Assembly (NCBI GenBank): GCA_034698045.1
Contig: JAQGAU010000636.1
Coordinates: 1 to 25,417, forward strand
Reading direction: 5' to 3'
Source: Paramacrobiotus richtersi
Lineage: Eukaryota; Tardigrada; Eutardigrada; Parachela; Macrobiotidae
Length of the DNA stretch: 25,417 nucleotides
Part shown: in pieces, positions 1 to 11,578 of the stretch
Layout: the number at the start of each line of letters is the position of its first letter
How positions within the stretch are numbered: the stretch's first letter is position 1
Notes under the pieces: generated by a model
What the model was told of the DNA's origin: nothing
What the model saw: only the letters and a program-made list of their open reading frames with translations
Databases searched by the model: none
Program-made: the position numbers and the translations under genes

Positions 1-2673
1 GCGAGCCGCATCGCAGTGCGGAATCGACAGCCAAAACGCATATGCTGTGTGGCATACCACACAGCGCAAAACACCATTACACATGGCAAACCACACAGCG
101 CAGAACACAAACGAGCACGGGACCGCCATCGTGAGCGGGAACGTACAGCATCGTCACACCTGCTTGCTTTAGCCAAATCAAACGGACGTCGTACGGGGGT
201 TCAGCCCAATCGACTGGAGCTGGCTTAGAAGTAACCGTTACAGTACATAACACCTACGCCGTAGGAAAGACACCTGCAAACGGTTACTATGGGCAGGATG
301 CGGGTAGCAAAGCAAGCTGAAGAATATGATGCGCACAGACGCGAGAATACGGAAAATAAGAGAAATGCGTCTCGGACAAAAATATCTTCATAGATGAAGG
401 AGGTGCACACAAGAAGTGCAAAAAGAATTCATCGAGATATCTCCCTGTATTTCCTTTTTAACCTAACTTACCCGAAAGACATTTACGTCTAACAGAAGAT
501 GCAACCTTCTGCGAAGATGAGGTCCCTATTGTGAAGTGTCCTGCTGCGAGTGTCGCGATGGTTTCCACTTTCCGGCTGTGACGAGCGATCGAAAGCATTG
601 GCACTCGGCGAATATTGCCTTCCAACTGCCACTACGGCAAAAACAGCAGATCAGTCGCTGCTCTCATGCATTATTCAGTCTAGCTAAAGCGTTTTTGTAC
701 TCGATTGGTTTGGTGGAGAATCATCGGATCCGCTGTCTGCTGCCCTGTGGGAAGATGCACACGGTATCACTTTAAAAAAAATTGAAAAAGAAAGTGTACG
801 GTGCGCGCATGTCTGCATGCGGTATTCTCAGAAACAAGCGCAAGGATTACCACAATTTTATTATTTCATTCTGTGTAAGCTATGGCGTTCCGCCACATTA
901 CGCACAAGATTCGTAGTTGCTGGAAAATCCCATAGTAGCCATATTATGGGAACCACAGGAGTCCTACTGGAAGCCACATTACAATTCACAATTATGATAC
1001 CTGAGCCGTTGTCGTCTTCCATTTTCCTATACAGTGAGACTTAGAAATACATGAGGAAGTCACTTGCAGTCTTCAGCCCACGCAGGTTGCTGCCGCGCTC
1101 TGCGCGCTGCTTATTTGAAGAGTTGAATCGATTTTTACCTGTGATTACGCGCGTTCCGTACGTGCTATGGTGCCTGCTGTCAGACAGACGCTCCTAACCC
1201 TATACAGTAGATTGAAATCCAAGTTTCGCAATAACGTTCTGGCTTACTAGGTTCGCTATACAGTACGTGCCATTGACGCGGCGGCGGACTCAACTTCCGT
1301 AAAGGTAAGAAGTATGATAGTATCTAAATAGCTTTCTGAAAGAATGCCGTTCGGTTGTCACGTGAAGAAATAACAATTCTTGATGGATTGGATGAGGAGA
1401 CAGTGCAGGTCATATACATATATGCTGCATGTGAGCAACTGTTATCAAAATTTCCATTTTGAAATCAACCAAAAACATTATAAAATTAACAAAACCAACA
1501 AAATCCAAACTTTTCCAATAGTCAGTCAGCAGGACTTTGCTGTCCTGTTATAAGTGCCATTAATCAGGCATCTGCTACTGTAGCATAATAAAAATAATAC
1601 TGTGCTTCGAAAAGTCTGGGTTAACCGTTAGTCACAGGACAATTCCATACCTGAAAAGAATTCCATACTTGAAACTGCAGTTATGATTGCGAGACTGAAC
1701 CTCATAACGCAGTAAGAGACAGTTTACATCATTGACAATTGTGAGCATGGAATACTAGGTAATCTCGCTGTTTGCGGGCACTGGTGGACCCAAGCGAGCA
1801 AAAAACCTACATCGAGTAAATGGAAAAACAATTGTCGATTTGTGGACAGTGGTAAAGAGTTTTTGTGCTAACTGGCTGTGGCAGCCACATTGCATTGTTT
1901 TATATTCCTCCAAACTCCCAAGAACGAAAGTCTTGTTGACCTTTATCACATTATTATACGAAGGATAGTACAAGGCTCACAACTATTAGAACTATCTAAG
2001 AGCCTTATTCTAGCCACCTCTGCCTTTCTGTGACTGTCGGTTTTTGCTTTGGATCGCGTGGAGGACCGCGAAAGGGAAAGTTGGCTCAGTGGCCAGCGCA
2101 GTCCAAGTCTCTACTCGAGACAGACCTACGAAAATCAGTCCAGATGCAAATTCCTTTTTCCCAATGCGCGCAACTGCCTTATCGCACGTTATTCCTTGGC
2201 TTTTGTGTATGGCAAGGGCCCATGCCAGCGATAAAGGAAATTTGGCCCTGGAGTACTTCTCATTTTTGTCTTCCCACTGTGTGGTTATTGGCGATAAAGG
2301 AACGTGTATGAAATTGTTGGCACTCTGCTACTGTGTTATGACGTAATACTTTTGGTACCGTGACCGACGGACGGACAAAAGAACCATTTTCATTGAATAT
2401 AGAGGACCTTCGCTTCGCTTCGGCCGATAAAAAAACTGAAAATATAGATAAGTCAAAACAAGGTAAGACTGTGGTATATTAATTCACCGATTAGTTTGTG
2501 ATCTTGTTGTGAAGAAATGTTGTAGCTAGTTTTCCGTGTAATTATTAAAAATTGTTTTGAGCAGTTCAAATCAGTCCTACGAAATTTCATGAAAAATCAA
2601 TGTTTCTGCAATTAAACCGAAAATACCATTAATAAAAAATTTTGTTTTATTTTTTTAAGTACAGGCCTTTTGT
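1..2673. other. No supportable gene
   Basis: Only short frames on both strands, none with splice signals or a family match that I trust. A weak CUB-like remnant at 2097-2343 is given as a finding. The first 240 bases contain a motif (GGCTTAGAAGTAACCGTTA) that recurs diverged near 3748. Confidence 0.5.
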
Positions 2674-2773
2674 TGGTTCACCCAGATGTAGCACTAATAC
2701 CTACATTAAACAATCCAATCAAATGAAAAACTTGTTCGAATCAGCACGACCGGTAACCTAGTGCTCGTAATCA
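2674..2773 (-). repeat. Dispersed repeat family A, copy 1
   Basis: On the minus strand it runs from TGATTACGAGCACT through AAGTTTTTCATTTGATTGG to CATCTGGGTGAA. By eye it matches 6083-6188 over about 100 bp at roughly three bases in four. Confidence 0.7.
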
Positions 2774-2850
2774 GCTTGGGATTAATTATTAGTTACTATG
2801 CATGATTTCTAAACATCTGAATAAAATATATAATATTGCTGTCAATCAGT

Positions 2851-2946
2851 TGCTTATCTTACGTACTCGCGTGCAAGTACGTGCACGTTCAACTTCCCCG
2901 TTGAAATCGACGGGCAAGTTAAACTTACACGCGAGTAAGATAAGCA
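2851..2946. repeat. Imperfect inverted repeat
   Basis: TGCTTATCTTAC...CTCGCGTGCAAGT at 2851-2878 pairs with AACTTACACGCGAGTAAGAT and AAGCA at 2922-2946, apart from a 3-base insertion and a mismatch. Smaller hairpins (TTCAAC/GTTGAA) lie in the loop. Could be a small foldback element. Confidence 0.75.
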
Positions 2947-3156
2947 GTTGACCGTTAGCATGATGAGAAAAGCGTTTGATGAAACTGTTTGAGAAAATGA
3001 GTAATTCTTCACACTATCGCACACTAAAAGTACAGGAGTGCAGCACTTAAGGTGTTAATGGAGCACTGTGGCTGAGGGGAATATCCAGTTAAACCGATGG
3101 TTCGCAGTTGATGTTGCCACTGCACGGATGTAGACAACAGACAACACCCTTATACA

Positions 3157-3387
3157 ATGGTTTCGAAAGTGAAAAGATGGATCTCCATTGTCATTTTGTC
3201 TGTTTGTGCGCTGGTAAGCGGAGATTTTATTTTTGTTTGGATCGTTTTCGACTCCCTGCTTGAGCTACTGCTGTTTGTAACACATGCTTTGATGTTGCAG
3301 AATAATCCGCAAATGGCCAGAAGATCACTGATCGGAACCGGTTGCAAGTACTCGTGTTGTTGTGTTGATAGTCTCAAGCCGCTCTAA
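3157..3387 (+). CDS. Candidate small secreted Cys-containing peptide (two exons)
   Basis: ATG at 3157 starts a signal-peptide-like stretch (VKRWISIVILSVCAL). A strong donor (GCGCTG|GTAAGC) at 3214 and an acceptor (GATGTTGCAG) at 3300 flank an 87-nt intron in phase 0. Exon 2 (3301-3387) ends at TAA. The spliced product is 47 residues, with an Arg-Arg site at residues 26-27 and then SLIGTGCKYSCCCVDSLKPL carrying four cysteines. That resembles a neuropeptide or toxin-like precursor in layout only; I recognise no family. The unspliced frame is also open (76 residues). With such a short product, chance cannot be excluded. Confidence 0.35.
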   Translation: MVSKVKRWISIVILSVCALVSGDFIFVWIVFDSLLELLLFVTHALMLQNNPQMARRSLIGTGCKYSCCCVDSLKPL

Positions 3388-5400
3388 TAGTGTGTTTCCG
3401 GGGGCAAATCGATAATATTGTAACCGTAGAATGTAGAACATCTACGATTGGTAACAACTCAACCGAAAACATGATGACCAACCCTTTTACATCTGACCAT
3501 GTTAATGCATGATCTAGAATGAGATGAATCTGTAAGATCCCAAGATCGGAATTCAGTCTTGACTCTCGTGCTTCGATAAAACCGTGCTAACCGTGCTCAC
3601 CGTGCTTACCGTGCCTACCGTGCTCATCCTGCTTGTACTTGTACATCCGCATAAGAATCTTCCATCATGATTACATAAGAACAGCCGAATTCAGAATCAC
3701 CATCCTGATTATCGTGGTAAGGGTGTTTAACCCGCTCCACTAGTGGTAGCTTAGAAGTTACCGTTGTAATATGCCGAATAAACTGAATAAACAGGACCGA
3801 CTACTTCTTGCTTATGATCCTGCTGTGATCGATCAATACACGCGATTCGGATTGTCAAGCCGTGCTCAACATAAACTATACGGGCAACAACGGGCGTTTT
3901 TGACCAGCTTTACTAAACGTAACAAACAACAGGAAAACGTACATGACTTTCACTCACATCAAAGAGAAAAGTAAAGAATGAATCTAGTGGTTGCACTAAA
4001 TAAGCAAAAGCGTCGTTTTTATAGAACAAGACGTTTCGAAGGAAGTTGCATCCTCAACTTTCGTAAAAGTGCATCCTCACATAAACTACATAAACCCATA
4101 AATCCGTATTATCCATATTATGCTGCAACAACACATAAATCCATATTATGCTGCCACATTTACTACAACAGGGTGCGCCTAAGTGTGAAAAGCAATAGTG
4201 GAAACTATAACTCATTTACATTACACACTGACCGATAGCACAATTCACACTAGATTATCGATAAATGATGCGTGTAGTTATGTGGATATGTGAAGGGCAA
4301 TGATCCAGCCGGAAATGCCGGTGATGTCACCGCTCAAGGCCAATCGATATCCAGTTGATTATGCAGGCCTACGTGCTGGGTGTAACAGTGTATAAAACTA
4401 ATATGGCTTTAATAGTAAATAAGCGAAACATAGATAGAACCAGCCGATGAGTGAGAACGTGTCGATTTGCGCAGAACAGTCATGTTAACGGAGAAAGTAT
4501 AATATGGCAGCTAGCGGAACACAAATCAGAGCGCATAGCAGATATCGTAATGTATGATCGGGAAAAAGGCTTCATAGTGCGACATTAGCAATTCATGTTA
4601 CATATTGCGCAGCTGTACTTTTGTCAAGGCAAAGCTTTACTTAATAAAGTGTGCCATGTTTTTGGTTTATGCGCAAGATGGAGCTCGATTATCATTTTAT
4701 TATCCTTCTGGAATTTTTATGTCATTGCAATAGTTATTTTTTGTAAATATGTCTTGTAAATATGTCTATTTAAATAGTTCAAACAGTACAATAATTCCTG
4801 TAAATTGTCGTTAATGCCTAATTTGCTGAAATACACATACTGGCATCACCGCGAAATTCAGCAGCTTGAAATAACAAGAAAATACATATATACGACCATC
4901 CGCAAAAACAACTGCAAGCTCTTTGATTTAACTAGTTCGCAACATCCGGACAATAATTTGCCGTTCACAGTCATTCTGCAATTACGTTTGCCTGTAGGCT
5001 TTATACAGTAGTGCTCAGTTCGATATGAGGCGTCCTATTATTTCAGATTGTATCATAATTATAGCCAACACAGAACTTTTCGTTAATCAATTAATGGGCT
5101 TGTAAAGCGGAAGACTACTAACGAAGACGCTACAACAAAATAGTATGCCAAGTTGCCAATAACATTCATCATGTCAATTGTCAAACGCTAATTAAACTAC
5201 CGGCAAGTGGGTCGATGCAAAGAGTTAGCAAAGATGTGAAGAATCTACGTTTTCTATTGTGCCTAGTTGGTATTAATAATTTGTAGCAATGAAGGGTATC
5301 ATTATCGGCCTGAGAGGGTGCGTTACCGCTTGACTCGCGGCCCAGTTGTTTTGTTTATTTAATACGAAAGTGGAATCTTAATAACTCTGCATCCTTCCTG
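3388..5400. other. AT-rich spacer without a supportable gene
   Basis: Contains the period-9 repeat and a GTTTAACCCGCT motif near 3724 that recurs at 8328. The frames at 3771-4238 and 4805-5011 have biased AT-driven composition and no domain. Confidence 0.5.
3581..3634. repeat. Period-9 tandem repeat
   Basis: About five to six copies of ACCGTGCTN. On the plus strand it reads Thr-Val-Leu repeats, but only in a very short frame, so it is treated as non-coding. Confidence 0.85.
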
Positions 5401-5403
5401 CAC

Positions 5404-5482
5404 TAATTCACCGGTTAACAGTGACAATTTAACAAACGGCGATTTTTTGTTTTGCACAGCCGAGTTCGCTACCTGATGTGAA
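5404..5482 (+). promoter_or_regulatory. Upstream block shared by CUB copies 1 and 2
   Basis: CTAATTCACCGGTTAACAGT and the following TTTGCACA...GAAATGG match the sequence just upstream of copy 2 (12866-12780, minus: CTAATTCGCTGGTTAACAGT). The match runs to the start codon. It shows that the 5' flank was duplicated with the gene; whether it is a promoter or 5' UTR is unknown. Confidence 0.55.
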
Positions 5483-7606
5483 ATGGCAACTGTGCAGACA
5501 TGCTTTAATTTACTGGCTATCGTTATTATGGTGCTGAATCCACCACAATCTGTCATGGTTTACGGATTAGCTTTCCGACCATTTCGACACGCACAATTCT
5601 TCGCCTCGGCTTCTCCCACCAGCTGTCCGTTGGGTGCGATGAGTGATGCGCCGCTGCGCTGCCCCTGCTCGCTGATCGGCCGTGCATGCAAGGATCCTCT
5701 GTCGGTGTGTGACCTGACTCATCATTGTATTTGCAACTCACGGTATGCGTATCCCAGTGCGACGTGGGACGTGTGTTTACCATTTTCGGCGGGAACAACG
5801 TCCAGCGCAGGTATGCCAAAATGTTATTCCGATGCATAATTCGATCTGATTCAAATTACACAGATCACTCATCAAGATATTTTTGCTGCCCTCGAACTAC
5901 GATATTATATATTGTACATTAAAACCTCTGTTAGCAATACACCTCCATAGCGTACACACGTTTTTTTGTTGTTTTTTTTTAGCGTACACACAGTGTACGA
6001 ACATTTTTTTCCACCGACGCGGCCTGCAGACTATAGCATACAGGCAGTGCTCAACAGAGGGGACACCTCTATAGTGTAATGAAGTTTTATTTTTTCACCC
6101 AAATGTCGTAACAATATCTGCGTAAAACAATCCACTCAAATAAAAAACTTATTCCAATCCGCACGACAGGGCACAGTGCTCGTAATCAATTAAGCGTTAC
6201 AACTCATTATTTCTTAAAATAATGTCTATAGTGTGGTATTGTGCACTTCGTTTCTGCACGCCACGTCGTAATCTGCACTGTGTATGTTGTTTATTGCTGT
6301 ACCATAGTATGACATGCGTTAAACTGCGTACTGTGTACTGGCCTCCGCAATATGTACAGTACAGCATAGACGATATTTTTTCTATATCGAATTCGCTGTC
6401 CCGCTATGTAATTCGACGTATGCACTATGCGGTCTTTTGATATTGACATTCGCCAATCATCGTATACCGTCACTTTCGATTGTTTACGTTGTCACACGAT
6501 GTTAACTATAAAACCTTAATATTCGCCTGTACACCTCTGTATCCCGTACGGTTTTTGGGGGAACGGAGGATGTATGTAGATACTACGGAGGTTTTACTGT
6601 ACATGGTCAGGGATGCTGTTTAACCTCTGAAGGCTTCGCTCTTGCAGTAGCTGCCACGATATCCCAGAAAACCCCTAGACTGACCGCCACAACATCGGTC
6701 TCGACGGCTCCTCCACCACCTCCGACGACCTCGGCCACACTGACGACCACTGCCTCAACCACAACCTCAACCACAATGGCCAGCACGCGCTCGACCACAT
6801 CGACTTCCACTACAATCACGACAACAACGGCCTCCACGACTACAACGGCCTGCGTGATTCCTCAGTTTGGTCCTCCCGCTCAGAACGGTTGTCCAGTGTC
6901 AACTCCTGTCGTTCCGTCCTGTCCACAAATTGTCTATGGTAAGTGGTTTGACCAAAGGACTTTGTTAGTTGGACAATGGACAAGTGTGATCCGTCATTGC
7001 AATGTAGGTTGTGGAAATACAATGATGACTCCGGGCGTCCCAGTGATATTCCTGTCAGCGGGTCATCCTGCCGATATGCCGGATAATGTTAACTGCTTGT
7101 CGACTTGCACAGCTCCAACTTGCTACAACCTGCAGGTGATGATACCCTAAGCCCGCTGTGTATGTTGCTGTGAGAGTAGTGGGATGCTTTTTCCAGATTA
7201 CGCCTATGGAATTCAATGTGGAAGTACGTCGCCATGACAAATCGCTCATCGAAGCGCATCCTGACATTAAATCCCTTTCTTTGCTCACAGCGCAACATCC
7301 TGGATGGGTGTTATGACTCTGTCACCATCGGTGGATCGTCCGGATACTGCAACAACATCTGTCCTCCTTCTACGCCCATGAATATTATTAACATCAATAC
7401 CAATACAGTCGTAGGCAAAAACTTGCAGCTTATAACCGAACATCCATAATATTATTACGTCTGCATCATTTTTCTCATATAAAGCGACTTGTACAACGCA
7501 TTCAATCTTGCAGGACTTTCGTGTTGTTACCGATGCAACCGACAGAGACGGTCAGACGCACCATTTTAAGTTCCTCATAACTGCAGTTGCCACGGCGGCA
7601 TGCTAG
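5483..7606 (+). CDS. Secreted mucin-like CUB-domain protein, copy 1 (six exons, intact)
   Basis: Exons read 5483-5810, 6648-6938, 7008-7135, 7197-7223, 7291-7410 and 7514-7606, all with GT-AG introns in phases 1,1,0,0,0, giving 328 residues ending at TAG. The ATG is chosen because a hydrophobic signal peptide follows (residues 1 to about 28). Residues 48-98 form an 8-cysteine module (SCP..RCPC..AC..VC..CIC..DVC) of EB/EGF-like spacing. Residues about 113-177 are almost all Thr, Ser, Ala and Pro, as in an O-glycosylated mucin linker. From residue 207 the pattern fits a CUB domain: GC, then PGVPVIFLS, DNVNC, the C.DSVTIGG strand, YCNNICPP and a closing FKFLITAV strand. Exons 4 to 6 were placed by matching copies 2 and 3. 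The second intron is 69 nt with no stop, so retention would keep the frame. A polyadenylation-type AATAAA lies at 7952. Function is not known; an extracellular role is inferred. Confidence 0.85.
5811..6647 (+). other. Long first intron of copy 1 with tandem NAGNAG acceptor
   Basis: The donor GCAG|GTATGC and the acceptor CTCTTGCAG|TAG bound an 837-nt intron. The acceptor is CAGTAG, so splicing could use either AG; the two choices differ by one codon (Val) and both keep frame. The intron carries a copy of a dispersed repeat (6083-6188) and a duplicated AGCGTACACAC motif separated by T-rich sequence near 5950-5992. The open frames inside it look like chance. Confidence 0.7.
6083..6188 (-). repeat. 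Dispersed repeat family A, copy 2 (in intron 1 of CUB copy 1)
   Basis: Minus strand: TGATTACGAGCACT, then AATAAGTTTTTTATTTGAG, then ATTTGGGTGAA and AATAAAAC. Same orientation as the other copies. It ends with an AATAAA as copy 3 does, which suggests a short retroposon 3' end. Confidence 0.7.
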
Positions 7607-9970
7607 TCTCTAGCCCCGGAAATCTTTCAACTTAGCCGTTCGTCCTCCGCAGGTGGTGAGATTCCAGAGACCATCCACGTGTCGACTTACGTGCCAATGC
7701 TAAACGGAGCATTGGAAAGACAAGCCTGGCGATGAGAAACAAAGATCTCTGTACCAGCATCACGAAGTGCACAGAAAATGTTTTAGAGTGTGGCACAGTC
7801 AGACCATTCTTGTGTCGTGTCAATTCTAACAATCTTTCTTTTCGTTAAAACACTACTGAAAATTTTTTCTTGTTTTTGTTATTCGTGTACTTGTTTCTGT
7901 ACTGCCTCTGATGACCAGACTGCGAATGTAACGGGTAATTGTCTGCTCTTGAATAAACTAAAACTAAAGCGGAATGACCACGTGGCCTGAATGACGATCG
8001 GATGTTGCACAGTTAATTCGTGGAAGGTAGCGCATGTTACTGCTTCCGGCGCCCTAGAACACCAGTACCAGTCACAGTATTACAGTGGTCAGGTACGAGC
8101 AATAAACGTGTGCTACGCGGGTATGTTAACAAAATATTTGATTTTTTCTAATACAGTTTCACGTGTTAATTTTTTTCTTCTGAAAACTGTTAATTAAATG
8201 TCCATGCAATTTAGCTTCTGATTACATGGATATTCGTAATTTCTTGTTGAGAAAACGTAACCTGTTGTCAGCTAATATTTCAATTTTTTTTATTTAAGTA
8301 CGAAATAACTGATACTTTATACGGGTGTGTTTAACCCGCTGATGTCGTTTAAACCACATGAAGGCACGAACTGACATCACACTGCTTGGCATATCACAGT
8401 AGGAACAAAATTTAATGTTAACCTTTGATAGTGGAGTTCGGTTGCACATACAGTACATTTGTGCGTGCTACGACAATTCACTTCACTTCATTACACAATG
8501 AAAAACAAGCACACGTCTTCCTTTTCCTTAGTCAAGTCAACTGTACCCATAACACAACAAATGTTATAAAGTAAACCATATGACCCCAACAAATTCACCG
8601 CCATCTTTCTTGTGAAGGAAATTGCTAAACGCTTCAAAGAACAAACCGGCAAATCCCGGTCCCATGAATGTCTAGGGCAGCGATTGTGTAACAAAGGGGA
8701 AATGCAGCGTCCATTTTGGGCACTATGGACGGAGCAGAGAGATTTGAGGTATTACAGTCTTTGTTGTTTTTGCTGTTTTTATTATGCACTTTGCGTTTTG
8801 GTCACAAGTGTTCTCTGTTAGCTTTCCGTGAGGAAAGTAATGCTTCGTTCATTAGCGCTGCAAGACAATCACCCATGTAATGCCATCAAATAACTCGAAC
8901 ATGCAGTCATCTTCGATCATAAGTACGCTCGGAATTAAGTGCGGAATTTTTTGCTTTGAGCTGCAGCTGATGAGCCATCTTGAACGTAGCGGTCACAAGG
9001 CTTTGGTCAGCCAGATATGAAACCGAACTTCAGACAAACATCGAAATTCGCGGAGCGACAACCAGCGACCGGATGGACGAAGATTGCCGCCATGGAAGAG
9101 GGGGGACATGCTGGCTGGTGACCAATGCAGCACGGATCGAAGATGTAACGCGCAGGGGCCGGCTCTACTGGCTGGCTAGGTATCATGCTGAATAAGCGAT
9201 AAAGTGTTAAGGACACTGTCGTGTATTATGCTTCGTTATAATAACAATAACTTTTAATACAACTTTCTTCTTACTTCGCTAGTACTCAACTGAGCACTCG
9301 AATACCACAGCAACAAGAACACAATGCCAGTACAGCTGCCAAGTCAAGGTATGGAAATACAGCAAACAGAGTTCTCGTGAATAATACACAAACATCACAG
9401 ACACGTAATCGATTTGGGTTAACCCGACTATGAAGTACATTGTTATGGCTTCGGTTGATTCATCCAACGAAATGGAAGACGTGTTTTTCTTTTTTAACAT
9501 GTATTTGTAGAATATTGAAGTACACAGCGGAAAAAAATATTATTAAAAAAATCTTAAAGTTCATAACGCATAAAAAAACTATAAAGTCCATATTGCCGAC
9601 ATACGGTGACTGGGCTAATCCACTCTAGTTCTGCGCAAACGACTTTTACGAATGCCGGTATAGCAATCAGAAAGGCCTGCCGCGCACCATTTCAACGGGA
9701 CTGACAGCATAAACGGTATATTTGCAGGTTGACAAGCGTACAACCGAATGCAAGCCGATGCACAGGCGGTAGAAAACAACCGATAGCATCCTAGCAGCTT
9801 CTGTGGAAGAGCCGATGGCACACGTGGCAATGAAAAAAAAGATAACATGCGCGGCTAAAACTGGGTAAACTCCTACTCGAACAATCCGGATCGTTTATCT
9901 CATGATTCCGATGACACGGTATGTTGTACCGCATGAAAAGCGAAGGGTTTCTTTGAGGTTATGCCTTGGG
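7607..9970. other. Spacer between convergent CUB copies 1 and 2
   Basis: Probably begins with the 3' UTR of copy 1 (AATAAA at 7952). Apart from dispersed repeat B (8951-9100), I see no structure that stands out. Confidence 0.5.
8951..9100 (+). repeat. Dispersed repeat family B, copy 1
   Basis: Shares TTGCTTTGAGCTG at its start, GATATGAAACCGAACTT in the middle and GCCGCCATGGAA near its end, in the same order as 15725-15905. The minus strand reads a matching peptide in both (MA..., VHP, KF.FI.G), so it may be an old coding fragment of a transposon. Confidence 0.6.
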
Positions 9971-10865
9971 CTAAGGACAGCAAGACGCCGTCTGGACAGC
10001 GGTAATCAGGAATTTAAAATGGTGCGGCCTGTTATCTTCGTTCTGGGCATCAGAAGTAAAGAGAACTGCTGCAAAGCGACAATGTTATACAAGGCGCAGT
10101 TGAGAAGCGTGCAGACTACACATTATGGACACGGCATTCTGTCATTCAAGTTTTGTATACCACATTATTGGCCGCGATGGTAATGTCTGGGGACGGAGGG
10201 CATTGAAAGTTCCACATCAACGGCGGAAGGAGATCGATGGTGTCCTCGCAAGCAAACAGTGTGCCCTGTAAACAAAGATCGAGAGGCACGTAAGAAAGCG
10301 TATCGTTGACACGTTGTAAAACATTTCGTAGCTCGCACCTCCACATTCAGTTCCATCAGCGCAATCTGAAACAGTATACCCATTACTCGGCGCAGTGCAA
10401 CATTTAGCGCCATGTACGTGGGTATCCTCACCTGCAAGCTATAGCAAGCTGGGGCTGTGAAAGTTGAGAATCAAAATGCGTTGTGGGGAGTGTCAGCGGG
10501 GTAATTCGGGGAGATGAATATAACAGGAACACCCGGAGTCATTATTGTGTTCGTGTCAGCACCGTTTCGACAACCTGCGTGAAATGATGGTTAACACATC
10601 ACGTCTTGTCCCCTTTCCAACGGATGAATTAGCTTTGTAAGACCACTAACCAGATGCTTGTACAACTTGCACACACGATGGGATCACAGGACTTGAAACT
10701 GGACAAAGGTCGTTGGCTGGAGGACCAAATGTCGGAACTGGGTCCGTGAATGGAGAAGGACAAGGGGGAGTGGGGGTGACGCCCACACCGCAGGCCGTTG
10801 TAGTGGGGCAAGCAGATGTTGTTGTGGTTGAAGTAGAGGAAGCCGTTGTTGTCGTGGTTGTGGTA

Positions 10866-11060
10866 GAAGCGGATGTAGTCGACGTGGTCGAGGCTGTGCT
10901 GGGCGCCGTTGTTGTAGTAGTTGTAGAAGAAGCGGATGTCGTTGACGTGGTCGCGGCCGTGCTGGAGGCCGTTGTTGTAGCAGTTGATGTCAAAGCTGAT
11001 GAAGTCGACGTGGTCGACGTGGTCGAACTCGCGCTGGACACTGTGCTCGACGTCACGGTT
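10866..11060 (-). repeat. 63-bp minisatellite encoding the Thr-rich linker of copy 2
   Basis: On the plus strand the motif GAAGCGGATG recurs at 10866 and 10929 and as AAAGCTGATG at 10992, a 63-bp period (21 codons). Each unit on the minus strand encodes a variant of TASTTSTTSAS followed by a Thr run. Units have diverged but keep a length divisible by three. The plus strand reads as an open Val/Glu-rich frame, which is the antisense of Thr codons. Confidence 0.75.
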
Positions 11061-11515
11061 GCGGCCGAGGTCGTCGAAGATGGTGGACGAGCCGTTGAGT
11101 TCCTTGTTGTGGCGGTCGTTCTGCGCGTTATCCGCGATACAGTTGTTGGCTCTACAAGAACGAAGTTATGGCCCAACGTCACGGCTGATATGAAGCAAAT
11201 AATATATCCCTGTTGAGTCTACTGCAGCACTATACAAATATACGACAATGATTCTGTATATAAAGATATGAGATTATATATAGCATATTCTCTTAAAAAT
11301 CTAAATGAAGTCTTACGATTTGCAAACTATTTTGAACTTTCACAACCCTCCAGTGCAGCAAAAACTGGTTCGAAACCATTGTAACATTATTTATATGCAA
11401 AATGCATTTATATGGGTATCCTGGTAAACAAATACAGTACAGAAGTGTCAGCGGTATCTGTGCTTGAAATTCTTGGAAGATGTAAAACATAGGTTGAGAA
11501 TCATACGATTTTTCC

Positions 11516-11577
11516 CGATATGATATGATATGATATGATATGATATGATATGATATGATATGATATGATATGATATA
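11516..11577. repeat. (GATAT)n microsatellite, first array
   Basis: About 12 uninterrupted copies of the pentamer GATAT, followed at once by non-repetitive sequence. It matches the array at 12043 in unit and orientation. Confidence 0.95.
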
Positions 11578-11578
11578 A

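Noticed and set aside
2725-2745. tRNA B-box-like GTTCGAATC in repeat A copy 1
   Set aside because: Not kept in the other copies (ATTCCAATC) and no A box or cloverleaf is visible.
6607-6837. Val-rich minus-strand frame
   Set aside because: Antisense of the Thr-rich exon 2 of copy 1.
10471-10473. TGA at a cysteine position read as selenocysteine or reassigned codon
   Set aside because: The same gene has two frame losses, so decay explains it; no SECIS-like element was seen and the paralogs end normally.
10713-11216. 167-codon plus-strand frame rich in Val, Glu and Asp
   Set aside because: It is the antisense of the Thr-rich minisatellite of copy 2 (ACN codons read as NGT/GTN), not an independent gene.
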